From Acidobacteriota bacterium (GTDB lineage Bacteria; Acidobacteriota; Thermoanaerobaculia; Thermoanaerobaculales; Thermoanaerobaculaceae), in the NCBI GenBank assembly GCA_003158745.1, contig PMLC01000079.1, positions 35,337-99,336 of the forward strand: a DNA stretch of 64,000 nucleotides. The letters run 5' to 3'. Each line of letters starts with the position of its first letter. Position 1 is the first letter of the stretch. The translations under genes were made by a program, and so were the position numbers. Of the stretch, positions 7,449 through 15,345 are shown one piece after another. The notes below the pieces were generated by a model that was given only the letters and a program-made list of their open reading frames with translations, searched no databases and was not told the origin of the DNA.

Positions 7449-9491
7449 ATGGACACCCCCGAGACGCCGCAGCTCATCCCCGGTCTCCCCGAGAACGCCT
7501 ACCGTCCCTTGAGACCAGGAGAGAAATACGAGCCGCTGATTGCACCCGAGCGGATCGTGCCGGAGGTCACGACTCGGTCGATCGTCCTCGGCCTCTTCAT
7601 GACGGTGCTGTTCTCCGCGGCCGCCGCCTACATCGCGCTCAAGCTCGGCCAGGGGATCGAAACCGCCATCCCAATCGCAATCCTCGCGGTCGGCTGCTCG
7701 GCTCTGCTGGGCGCGGCGGGCCGGCGCCCGTCGACGATGCTCGAGAACCTTCAGGTCGCGACGCTCGGGGCCACGGCCGGGATCGTGGTCGGCGGTTCGG
7801 TGTTCGTCATGCCGGCGATCTTCGTCCTCGGGCTCGAGGGACGGTCGGGGTTCATGCAGATCTTCCTGGTTCCGTTCCTGGGAGCGGTGCTGGGGGTTCT
7901 CTTCCTGATCCCGTTCCGCCGCTACTTCGTCGCCGAGATGCACGGCAAGCTGCCGTTCCCCGAGGCCACTGCCACGACTGAGATCCTCGTCACGGGCGAG
8001 AAGGGCGGCAAAGCCGCGGGCGTGCTCCTGGGATCGATGGGCCTCGGGTTCGTGCTTGACTACCTTGCCGCCGGCTTTGAGGCGTGGCGGGATACCTTCT
8101 CGACCGCGATCGTTCCGGCGTTCGATGCCGCGACCAACCGGCTCAAGGCGATTTTCGCCCTTAATACCTCGGCTGCGGTCATGGGACTCGGGTACATCAT
8201 CGGTGTCCGGTATGCGGCGATCATCTGCGCCGGGTCGTTTCTGTCGTACTGGGTGCTGGTTCCGCTCGTCGCCCGCATCGGTGCCCAGGTGCCGGGCGGG
8301 TTGTTCCCCGGCATGCCGCCTGTCTCGGGGTTGGACGCCGAGGGCATTTTCGGGAACTACGTGCGTCTGATCGGCATCGGAGGGATCTTCGCCGCCGGCC
8401 TGATCTCGATCGCCAAGATGAGCCCGGTGATCGTACAAGCGCTGCGCACCGTGTTCAAAGAACTGACGCGCCTGAAGGCCGGTGGTGCCGCCGAGTCGCT
8501 GCCTCGAACCGACCGCGACGTGCCGATGGCCACCGTGGCCCTCCTCACCGCGGTCACCGCCGTGGCGATCGGGGTCTACTTCCGGTTCGTGGTCCTGGTC
8601 GGGGTGCCGGGCGCCACCGGCAAGGCGCTGATCGCACTCGCCCTGACGCTTGTGATCTCGTTCCTGTTCGCGGCCGTGTCGGCGTGGGCTGTGGCGATGA
8701 TCTCGATCACACCTGTCTCGGGGATGACCCTCACCACCCTGATCGTGGCGGCCGTGATCCTGGTGCGCCTCGGTATGTCGGGCGGACAGGGGATGCTGGC
8801 CACGCTGCTGATCGGCGGGGTGGTGTGCACCGCGCTCTCGATGACCGGCTCGATGGTGACGCTGATGAAGATCGGCTACTGGGTGGGTGGAACGCCGCGT
8901 CGGATCCAGTGGTCGCTCATCGGCGGGGCCGCGCTCGCCTCGCTCACCGTGACGGCCGTGATGCTGCTCTTCGCCCACACGGACGGGTACGTGCTGTCCG
9001 CCGCTCACCCGAGGCCGTTACCGGCGCCTCAGGCCAACGCAATGGCGGCCGTGGCGCGCTCGATGATGGGGTCGGCCGAAGCGCCGTGGTTCCTCTACGG
9101 CCTCGGCGCGGTGATCGCCGTCGTGGTCGAGTTGGTGGGCGTCTCCGGTCTCGCCTTCGCGCTCGGAATGTACCTCCCGATGGACCTCAACACGCCGCTC
9201 CTCGTCGGCGCGATCGTGGCGTGGTTCGTCAAGCGCTCGGCCTCCGGCGACGGTGCGCTCGAGAAAGCTCGCGGCGACCGCGGCACGCTCGTGGCGTCCG
9301 GACTGATCGCCGGCGGGGCGCTCGCCGGCGTGTTCAAGGGCGCGATGGACGCGCTCCAGGACCGCCTCCACCTTCACCTGATTCACCATTTCGAGAACAC
9401 AAGCTGGGGAGGAAACTGGCTCGGCCTGGCCGTTTTCGTCGCACTCGGTCTCGGCATCTTCCTGGATGCTCGCCGAGCCAGAGTCAGTTGA
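7449..9491 (+). CDS. OPT family oligopeptide transporter
   Basis: 680 residues of repeated hydrophobic helices, in the normal range for bacterial OPT proteins. Distinctive segments are TTRSIVLGLFMTVLFSAAAAY near the N-terminus, ALKLGQGIETAIP, a Gly-rich ATAGIVVGGSVFVMPA, and FRRYFVAEMHGKLPFPEATA, which matches the conserved loop before the cytoplasmic segment. The family imports short peptides or metal chelates by proton coupling in the inner membrane; the actual substrate cannot be told. The ATG at 7449 has no ribosome-binding site but sits 8 nt after a TACAAT box. It is transcribed alone and converges on the barrel-protein operon. Confidence 0.93.
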   Translation: MDTPETPQLIPGLPENAYRPLRPGEKYEPLIAPERIVPEVTTRSIVLGLFMTVLFSAAAAYIALKLGQGIETAIPIAILAVGCSALLGAAGRRPSTMLENLQVATLGATAGIVVGGSVFVMPAIFVLGLEGRSGFMQIFLVPFLGAVLGVLFLIPFRRYFVAEMHGKLPFPEATATTEILVTGEKGGKAAGVLLGSMGLGFVLDYLAAGFEAWRDTFSTAIVPAFDAATNRLKAIFALNTSAAVMGLGYIIGVRYAAIICAGSFLSYWVLVPLVARIGAQVPGGLFPGMPPVSGLDAEGIFGNYVRLIGIGGIFAAGLISIAKMSPVIVQALRTVFKELTRLKAGGAAESLPRTDRDVPMATVALLTAVTAVAIGVYFRFVVLVGVPGATGKALIALALTLVISFLFAAVSAWAVAMISITPVSGMTLTTLIVAAVILVRLGMSGGQGMLATLLIGGVVCTALSMTGSMVTLMKIGYWVGGTPRRIQWSLIGGAALASLTVTAVMLLFAHTDGYVLSAAHPRPLPAPQANAMAAVARSMMGSAEAPWFLYGLGAVIAVVVELVGVSGLAFALGMYLPMDLNTPLLVGAIVAWFVKRSASGDGALEKARGDRGTLVASGLIAGGALAGVFKGAMDALQDRLHLHLIHHFENTSWGGNWLGLAVFVALGLGIFLDARRARVS

Positions 9492-9570
9492 GGGTATCGC
9501 CGGCACTGCCGGCCGCCGTCGCGGACCACCTACCACGGCCTTTCTGTGCCCGGTGCCCTGCGCCCTGTCT

Positions 9571-12414
9571 CTAGAACTGGAACCCTATCCAGAACGACGT
9601 CTGGTTGCTCTTGTCCAGAGTGTGTTTGAAGTCCCACTGCTTCGAGAAATCCCAGTTGACCGGCAACCCAAAGAGGTCGAGCGACAGCCCGAAGCCGTAG
9701 GAGGAGACGCAATCCTGCAGCTGACTGTTGTTGACGCACCGGAAGGGCTGCTGGTACCCCGGGTAGTCCCACCAGGCGCCGCCCACGTCGAGGAAAAAGC
9801 GACCGCGCATCTCCGTGAGGTGCAACCATGGAAGCACGAGATGGTCAACAAGCGGGAAGCGCCACTCGCTGTTGAGGTAGAACGCGTGGTTTCCAACCAC
9901 TGAGGCGTAATCAAAACCCCTCAGGGTGTCGAGTCCGCCGAAGTAGAAAATGGAGGGCTGATTTCCGGAGGCGGAGGCCACGTGCAAACGAAACGCCAGC
10001 TCGTTCCGGCGGGAGAGCGGCACGTACTGGCGGCCGTCGAACACGATGTCCCTGCTGAGAACACCGCCGCCGCTCCCGTTGAGAGCGAACGTATAGCTGA
10101 GTTGGTAGCGATTGCCGCCGTGAGGGCCGTAGTCCTGCCAAAACGTCGTGTCCCCAGTGAAGCTCGCCTGTACGAAGGGGATCTTGTTCTGGATCGAAGA
10201 AAAGGCCAGCTGGCCGTTCTGGTCGAGGAACGGGTAGTCCTGCTCCTGGTCGATATAGCCGACTGCACCTTCGACGCGATAGTAGAGCGAAAGCGGGTAC
10301 GCCGTAAACAATGCGAACCCAGTTTGACGGGCGAGCCGCTGGCGCTGGATGTTGTCCTCGGCGGTAGTCGCGTAGACGTAGTAGGAACGGTTGTCGAAAA
10401 CGCTCACGCCCCACTCAACACGCTTCGAAAGATCCACATAGGACAGGTTGAAGTTCGAGAAGCTGCTTTCCGAGGCCAGTAGAATGTCAAGGCGCCGGTC
10501 GCCGTAGTTGTCTGCGAACGACAGGTACGTCTGGGAAATCACGGTGTTGTCGCTATTGACGCCGACGAGCACACTGGCGTTGTCGACGAAGAGCTTGTGC
10601 TTCTTCACCGGCTCAATCTTGTCCTTGCTGATGGCGACGGTGACGGAGGGGACGTACGGAAGCCTCTCCTTCACGACGGCCGGAGCCTCCTCCTTGCCGG
10701 AAGACTTGCCCTGGAGAGGGTCGGTGACGTACAGCCATTCGCGCCCCTTGCTGAACGCCTGGTAGACGACGCGTTCGCCGTCGCGCGTCGGGACTGCCAC
10801 CGGGTTGAGCGCCGACCCGACCACCCTGGTGAGACGAAAGAGATCGCGGGTTGCCAGGTCCAGCGCGTAAATATCGGAGATGCCCTGATCGCGGTCCGAG
10901 GAAAAGTACAGTCTCTTGCCGTCGCGGGAGAAGCAGGCGCCCTCGTCGTTTCCGGGTCCAAAGGTCAGCTGGTGGCGCTCGGTGGGGTTTTCGAGGGAGA
11001 TCTCGAACAGCTTGGCGTTCTCGGCGCTTTCGGAACTGTAAACGATGCTCTTCCCGTCGGCGGTGAAAACCGGGGCGGAGTCGTATGCATCGTCGTTCGT
11101 GAGGTTGGTGATCTTCTCCGAATCGAGGTCGAGCACGTAGATGTCGGCGCGGCCATTGGCCACAGCGTGGAACGCAATCGTCTTCCCGTCCGGCGAGTAC
11201 GCTGGCTCCATTGGCTGATCGACCGCGATGGGGATCTCTCGGGCGATCCCGCCCTTGAGCGCGTTGAGCAGGAGAAGAAAGCGCCCGCGCTCGTGGCGCG
11301 CGAACACGGCGACGCGGTCGCCGTCCGGCGAAAACGACAGGTCACGCCCACGATCGGGACCAACGGTCAGCATCTGCGCGACCAGGTACTGGTAACGAGT
11401 GGTCTCGCCGGGTGTCAGGTTGCGGAATAGCGACCGGTTGGGGACGCCGAGCAGGACGACGTCCGCGTCTTCCTTGTAGGTGGAGAACGCAGCCAGGATG
11501 TCGCCCGACGGTGAAGCGACAGGCGAAGTCTCGTACGGGCGGGTCCCTTCGGGGGCTCTGAAAGCCGGGCCGAACTCCCGCGGGTCGCTGCGGTCCGCTA
11601 TGAGCGGCTGATAGTACTTTCTCAGCCAGGCACGGAAACGGCTGTCGAACTCCTCGACGTCGAGGTCGAACGCGCGCTTGATGGACTTCTGCATACCCCC
11701 GCCGAGGTTGCTGCGGAACTCGAAAACGAAGTCGCGTAACCCCTCCCCTCCCCATTCGGACTCGACGAACTGGAACACCATGTGGCCGAAGCGGTACGCG
11801 AAGTAGCCGTAGACATTGTCGTTCACCGACGGAACGCGGTCGGAGGCGACCGCGTCCCGCATGAACGCCCGGGCGCTGGCGTCCTCGTCGTTGCCCATGT
11901 AGGAGGCCATCCCCTCCATGAACCACTGCGGCGCGCGGCTGGAGAGTGCCTTGCCCAGTCTCCCCTGGTAGAGGATCTCGAACTGAAAAACGTGGGTCAA
12001 CTCGTGCTGGATCAGCTTCTGGAGTTGCTCGTCGGGAAGGTCAACCGGCAGCACCATGCGGTTGCGCGACGGCACCGCGAACGCCCCCACGCCCTCCGGG
12101 ATGAACTCGACCAGGACGTTGGTCTGCTCGAACTCCGCATGGGTCGCGTAAGCGATGAGCGGAATCGGGTTCTTGACCTGGAAATTGAGGCGTCGGGCGA
12201 GCTCGTCGTAGGCACTTTCGGCGAACGACGCGACTTTCGGCAGCGACGGCTCGACCCTGTCGTAGAAGGAGATCCGGAAATGCGGCGTCGGGTAGACCTT
12301 CCAGTTGAATCTGTCGTAGCGGATCTTGTTCTTGCCGAAGAACGTGTAGTCCTGAGCCTGGCCCAGTGTGGCCACAAAAAGCGCCACCATGGGGACGAAG
12401 AAACGAGGCCTCAT
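9571..12414 (-). CDS. Outer-membrane fusion: gluzincin peptidase + TolB-like propeller + Omp85-type beta-barrel
   Basis: 947 residues with a signal peptide (cleavage near Ala20). Residues ~40-280 are a peptidase-MA-like domain with HELTH at 137-141 and the downstream WFMEGMASY Glu168, the zinc ligands of gluzincins. Residues ~290-600 hold repeated PD40/TolB blades (FSPDGDRVAVFA, YSPDGKTIAFHA, FTADGKSIVYSS, FSRDGKRLYFSS). From ~640 to the end is a beta-barrel with the FGGLDTLRGFDYA segment typical of bacterial surface-antigen/BamA-like barrels and a C-terminal Phe (WIGFQF) that serves as an outer-membrane insertion signal. It should sit in the outer membrane with protease and propeller in the periplasm or outside. 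It is last in an operon with the two genes upstream. Substrate unknown. Confidence 0.85.
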   Translation of the reverse strand: MRPRFFVPMVALFVATLGQAQDYTFFGKNKIRYDRFNWKVYPTPHFRISFYDRVEPSLPKVASFAESAYDELARRLNFQVKNPIPLIAYATHAEFEQTNVLVEFIPEGVGAFAVPSRNRMVLPVDLPDEQLQKLIQHELTHVFQFEILYQGRLGKALSSRAPQWFMEGMASYMGNDEDASARAFMRDAVASDRVPSVNDNVYGYFAYRFGHMVFQFVESEWGGEGLRDFVFEFRSNLGGGMQKSIKRAFDLDVEEFDSRFRAWLRKYYQPLIADRSDPREFGPAFRAPEGTRPYETSPVASPSGDILAAFSTYKEDADVVLLGVPNRSLFRNLTPGETTRYQYLVAQMLTVGPDRGRDLSFSPDGDRVAVFARHERGRFLLLLNALKGGIAREIPIAVDQPMEPAYSPDGKTIAFHAVANGRADIYVLDLDSEKITNLTNDDAYDSAPVFTADGKSIVYSSESAENAKLFEISLENPTERHQLTFGPGNDEGACFSRDGKRLYFSSDRDQGISDIYALDLATRDLFRLTRVVGSALNPVAVPTRDGERVVYQAFSKGREWLYVTDPLQGKSSGKEEAPAVVKERLPYVPSVTVAISKDKIEPVKKHKLFVDNASVLVGVNSDNTVISQTYLSFADNYGDRRLDILLASESSFSNFNLSYVDLSKRVEWGVSVFDNRSYYVYATTAEDNIQRQRLARQTGFALFTAYPLSLYYRVEGAVGYIDQEQDYPFLDQNGQLAFSSIQNKIPFVQASFTGDTTFWQDYGPHGGNRYQLSYTFALNGSGGGVLSRDIVFDGRQYVPLSRRNELAFRLHVASASGNQPSIFYFGGLDTLRGFDYASVVGNHAFYLNSEWRFPLVDHLVLPWLHLTEMRGRFFLDVGGAWWDYPGYQQPFRCVNNSQLQDCVSSYGFGLSLDLFGLPVNWDFSKQWDFKHTLDKSNQTSFWIGFQF

Positions 12415-12426
12415 CGAGCCCTCCCC

Positions 12427-13113
12427 TCAAGGTGTGAAGAGGAATCTCTTGGTCTTGATGGTGCGCGGGACGAATACGCCGATGAGCTGGTTCTCCAGCG
12501 CGAAGAGGTTCGAGAACATACCTGCAAACTCGTCGAAGTTGCGCTCCGGTTTTTCCTGGAAGTCCTTCAACGGTTGCGTGAAGACCTGGGCACCGGTGCG
12601 AGCGTCGTAGACGTTCAGGAGGATGTCGTAACTGAAACCGGTTTGCTCGACCATTCTCTGGCGGTAGTACTTCCGCCCGTCGATCGGGGACTCGTACTCC
12701 TCGGTCTTCATCCCGCTGCGGTCCTGGACCTGAAAATCGATCGAGCCGGCGACGATGTAATCGGCGCCGCTCCTCGTGCCGAGATCCCGCCAGAATTCGG
12801 CGTCTTTGGACAGGCGCAGCGGGTCCGAGGTCGGCGTGCGGACCCCCTCGATCGCGGGGACCAGCATGAACTTGCTCTCCTTGCGCAACAGCTTGCGGAT
12901 GTAGCGTTCAAATTCCGCGGCGACATCGAAGGCAAGCTCTTGCGCCTTTTCATCACCCTTGCGCTCGCGCACGAACGGCCCGACGTAGAGCTTCTCGTGG
13001 CCGGTGAGCGCCAGCTTGGAACGCACGGGGAGCGCCAGCTCGACCTCCCGCACGCCCGCGGACACCGCTGAAGCGACAGCGAACAAAGCGAGAGCGAGCC
13101 TAGTGGGGCGCAT
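12427..13113 (-). CDS. Secreted CsgG/FlgO-like protein of unknown function
   Basis: 228 residues with a signal peptide (MRPTRLALALFAVASAVSAG). The mature sequence has the pattern of a TolB-N/CsgG-type fold: an early strand (LYVGPFVRER), a helix predicted to carry AAEFERYIRKLLRK, then GADYIVAGSIDFQVQDRSG and a late strand SYDILLNVYDARTGAQVF. No lipobox is present. Such proteins are periplasmic accessory factors of outer-membrane assemblies, but assignment by pattern alone is weak. It overlaps the upstream TPR lipoprotein by 14 bp and lies 12 bp before the barrel fusion, so the three are almost certainly cotranscribed and may act together at the outer membrane. Confidence 0.6.
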   Translation of the reverse strand: MRPTRLALALFAVASAVSAGVREVELALPVRSKLALTGHEKLYVGPFVRERKGDEKAQELAFDVAAEFERYIRKLLRKESKFMLVPAIEGVRTPTSDPLRLSKDAEFWRDLGTRSGADYIVAGSIDFQVQDRSGMKTEEYESPIDGRKYYRQRMVEQTGFSYDILLNVYDARTGAQVFTQPLKDFQEKPERNFDEFAGMFSNLFALENQLIGVFVPRTIKTKRFLFTP

Positions 13114-13474
13114 CGTTGGTTTCCTTCGGCTTCACACCCTTGGCGTAGCTGGTGTAGAACTCGGCGAAGCGGGCGTAGTTGCGGCGCAGCGGTGTCGGCT
13201 TCGACCCGGTCTGAAGCGCCTGCTTGTAGGTGGCAAGCGCCTCGTCGTAGCGGCCGAGCGCCTCGAGCGCCACCGCCAGGTTGTTCAGGACCTCAGGGCC
13301 GGAAGGCTCGATCGCCTGCGCGCTCTGGAAACGGAACAACGCCTCCTGCCAGTAGTTTCGCTGCGCAGCGCGAACCCCCTCACGCATCTCGGCGTGAGCT
13401 TGCGCGTGCGCTCCGCTGCTGGCACAGCCTACGGAGATGATCATGGCCGCCAGGACTCCCAACGCCAAGCGCAT
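13100..13474 (-). CDS. Small TPR lipoprotein
   Basis: 124 residues. The N-terminus MRLALGVLAAMIISVGCASS is a lipoprotein signal with Cys17 as the acylation site. The rest is about two tetratricopeptide repeats (NYWQEALFRFQSAQAIEPSG; VLNNLAVALEALGRYDEALA), which usually bind protein partners. It is the first gene of the operon with the CsgG-like protein and the outer-membrane fusion, which suggests an adaptor role in the periplasm. A TATAAT box lies 23 nt upstream, and GGGGGT upstream of the ATG serves as ribosome-binding site. Confidence 0.8.
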   Translation of the reverse strand: MRLALGVLAAMIISVGCASSGAHAQAHAEMREGVRAAQRNYWQEALFRFQSAQAIEPSGPEVLNNLAVALEALGRYDEALATYKQALQTGSKPTPLRRNYARFAEFYTSYAKGVKPKETNDAPH

Positions 13475-13496
13475 AGCACCCCCGAGAATGCAAGGC

Positions 13497-13503
13497 TATT
13501 ATA
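13497..13503. promoter_or_regulatory. Overlapping divergent -10 boxes between the TPR lipoprotein and dprA
   Basis: The sequence TATTATA reads TATTAT on the plus strand (13497-13502) and TATAAT on the minus strand (13503-13498). It lies midway between the divergent lipoprotein and dprA genes and could serve either direction. No convincing -35 is seen. Confidence 0.4.
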
Positions 13504-13543
13504 GGCTTCGCCGGAGGGTCTCATTCCCAATTCTCGTCTCGCT

Positions 13544-14539
13544 TTGGCGTGTGTCGTTGCTCACCCTGACGGAGGCCGAACGGCCCGTGATGTCGGTCGG
13601 GCGCTCCTCGCGCTCGACGCATCCGATGCCGACCCGGCCGTCTGGGACGCTCTCGCCAACCGTGTGTCGGCGGTCGAACAGACCCTGGCCGCGCTCGGGT
13701 GGCGATGGGTCCCATTTACCGATCCCGACTTTCCTCCCCGCCTCTCGACCGTGTCGGACCCGCCTCTCGGTCTGTTTGTGCGCGGCACGCTCCCAACCGA
13801 TCACACCGTGGCGCTGGTGGGCGCTCGGCGTGCGACATCGTACGGGCGAGAGGTTGCCGAGTACCTCGGGAGGGAGCTCGCCCTCGCCGGTGTGGCGGTC
13901 GTCTCCGGAATGGCCCGCGGGGTCGATGGGTCGGCGCACCGCGGCTCTCTGGCCGTAGGCGGAAGAACGGTTGCAGTCTGGGGCGCCGGGCCCGACCGGG
14001 TCTACCCGCCGGAGCACGCCGACCTTGCCGGGGAAATCGCCGCGCTGGGCTGCCTGGTCACCGAGTACCCGCCCGGGGCGCCGCCCCTCGGCCGCCACTT
14101 TCCGGAACGCAACCGGTTGATCGCGGGGCTGGTCGAAGCCGTCGTTGTGATCGAAGCCGACGAGCGATCGGGGGCTTTGATCACGGCGCGCCTCGCCCTC
14201 GACGAGGGGCGCGACGTGCTCGCGGTTCCGGGCTCGGTGTTCTCGCGCCTCTCGGCAGGGCCGAACGGGCTCCTGCGCGCGGGCGCTGCTCCCGTGCTCT
14301 GCGCCGACGATGTGCTCGCCGCGGTGGGATTGCCGCCGCGGAGGCCAGCGCCTGGCGGCGAGGAGCCGGAGATCCTGGCCCTGATCCCGGCCGGCGAACC
14401 GATCACGGTGGATCGCCTTGCTGCGGCGAGCGGCAAACCCATAGCAGGAGTGCTCGAGGCGCTTCTGCTCCTGGAACTCGCCGGGCGGGTCGTCCGCGAG
14501 GCAGACGGGCGTTTTCGCCGCTGCCACGCCCACCCTTAA
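13544..14539 (+). CDS. dprA: DNA processing protein DprA/Smf
   Basis: About 331 residues. DprA loads RecA onto incoming single-stranded DNA during natural transformation. The Rossmann-like core is evident: VALVGARRATSYG, GVAVVSGMARGVDGSAHRG, TVAVWGAGPDRVYPPEH, the FPERNRLIAGL segment and LAVPGSVFSRLSAGPNGL. A C-terminal winged-helix-like part follows (EILALIPAGEPITVDRLAA). The start is uncertain: TTG 13544 is the first plausible codon and the frame is open back to 13505. It is followed by convergent overlap with a lipoprotein gene and then by topA, as in the classical dprA-topA-trmFO order. Confidence 0.93.
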   Translation: MACVVAHPDGGRTARDVGRALLALDASDADPAVWDALANRVSAVEQTLAALGWRWVPFTDPDFPPRLSTVSDPPLGLFVRGTLPTDHTVALVGARRATSYGREVAEYLGRELALAGVAVVSGMARGVDGSAHRGSLAVGGRTVAVWGAGPDRVYPPEHADLAGEIAALGCLVTEYPPGAPPLGRHFPERNRLIAGLVEAVVVIEADERSGALITARLALDEGRDVLAVPGSVFSRLSAGPNGLLRAGAAPVLCADDVLAAVGLPPRRPAPGGEEPEILALIPAGEPITVDRLAAASGKPIAGVLEALLLLELAGRVVREADGRFRRCHAHP

Positions 14540-15135
14540 GTCTCACCCAGCCTGAATGGGATTCGCACTTTGCTCTCCAGGAGGTCGAGGCGGAGTTCGT
14601 ACGCTCCGGCCTGAACCCCACCTGGAACGAAGAAGCAGAGGCGCCCCGACGCGACCTCGAGGTCGTTAACCCAAACCGAGTCGAACGCGAGTCCCGTCCC
14701 GGGGGCGACGAGGAAGTTGAGGCTCTTTGGCTTGCGGCTGATGAAGTAGTCGAGGGGCTCGGATGCGACGTCGGCCCGGGCCAGCGCGGCGGCAAGCTGC
14801 GGATACGCCTGCCCAAACTCCACCTGAGTGGCGAGCGGAACGATCTCCCCGCTTGGGATGCGGATGGCGATCTTCTCGCGCTTCAATTCGACCGAGGTGC
14901 GACCGGTCCCGGTGACCGCCACATCGAGAAACAGCCACTCCTCGCCGAGGCGGAGGTCGGCGACACGGTAGCTCACGGCGGCCTCCACCTCGGGGCCGGC
15001 GTAGCGGAGAACGGTCCTGCCGACGCGGTCCACGCCAGGGGTTCCAGTGGGTGTCGCCGATCTGCAACCAGCGAGGGTGATCATCAAGACCACCGTGCCG
15101 AGAGCCACAACGGTTGTGAGAGCTGATCGCCTCAT
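14536..15135 (-). CDS. Lipoprotein of unknown function (LEA/Hin1-like beta fold possible)
   Basis: 199 residues starting at ATG 15135, preceded by GGGAGGAAG. The N-terminus has a lipobox (MITLAGC). The mature part is beta-rich (VSYRVADLRLGEEWLFLDVAV; VPGGVQAGAYELRLDLL) and resembles a single immunoglobulin-like or LEA14-type domain; this is a shape judgement, not a family match. Its stop overlaps the dprA stop in convergent orientation. It is transcribed alone and sits between dprA and topA, breaking that conserved pair. Probably anchored in the periplasm. Confidence 0.7.
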   Translation of the reverse strand: MRRSALTTVVALGTVVLMITLAGCRSATPTGTPGVDRVGRTVLRYAGPEVEAAVSYRVADLRLGEEWLFLDVAVTGTGRTSVELKREKIAIRIPSGEIVPLATQVEFGQAYPQLAAALARADVASEPLDYFISRKPKSLNFLVAPGTGLAFDSVWVNDLEVASGRLCFFVPGGVQAGAYELRLDLLESKVRIPFRLGET

Positions 15136-15345
15136 ACTTCCTCCCTGCCGCCAAGTCCGGCGTTCTGCAATTAGCCTACCGCACAGCAAGGGATGTGCCA
15201 TCACCGGTGTCCGGGTAATGGCCCCGTCGCCGCTCGCTGCGACCACCAGATCGTACCGCAAAGGGACGTGTTGTCACCACGGATGGACAGGCGCGGCGTC
15301 CGGCCCCTCTTGACAGCGCTGCTAGAGTGCACCCCCGGAGGAAGC

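Noticed and set aside
7434..9008. A 524-codon open frame on the minus strand, and many other long opposite-strand frames
   Set aside because: These are mirror frames of GC-rich genes. They are rich in Arg, His and Pro, have no recognisable motifs, and lie wholly inside genes with clear family signatures.
15310..15329. TTGACA before topA as a promoter
   Set aside because: The only -10-like hexamer (TAGAGT) is 8 bp away and nothing suitable lies 16-18 bp downstream.
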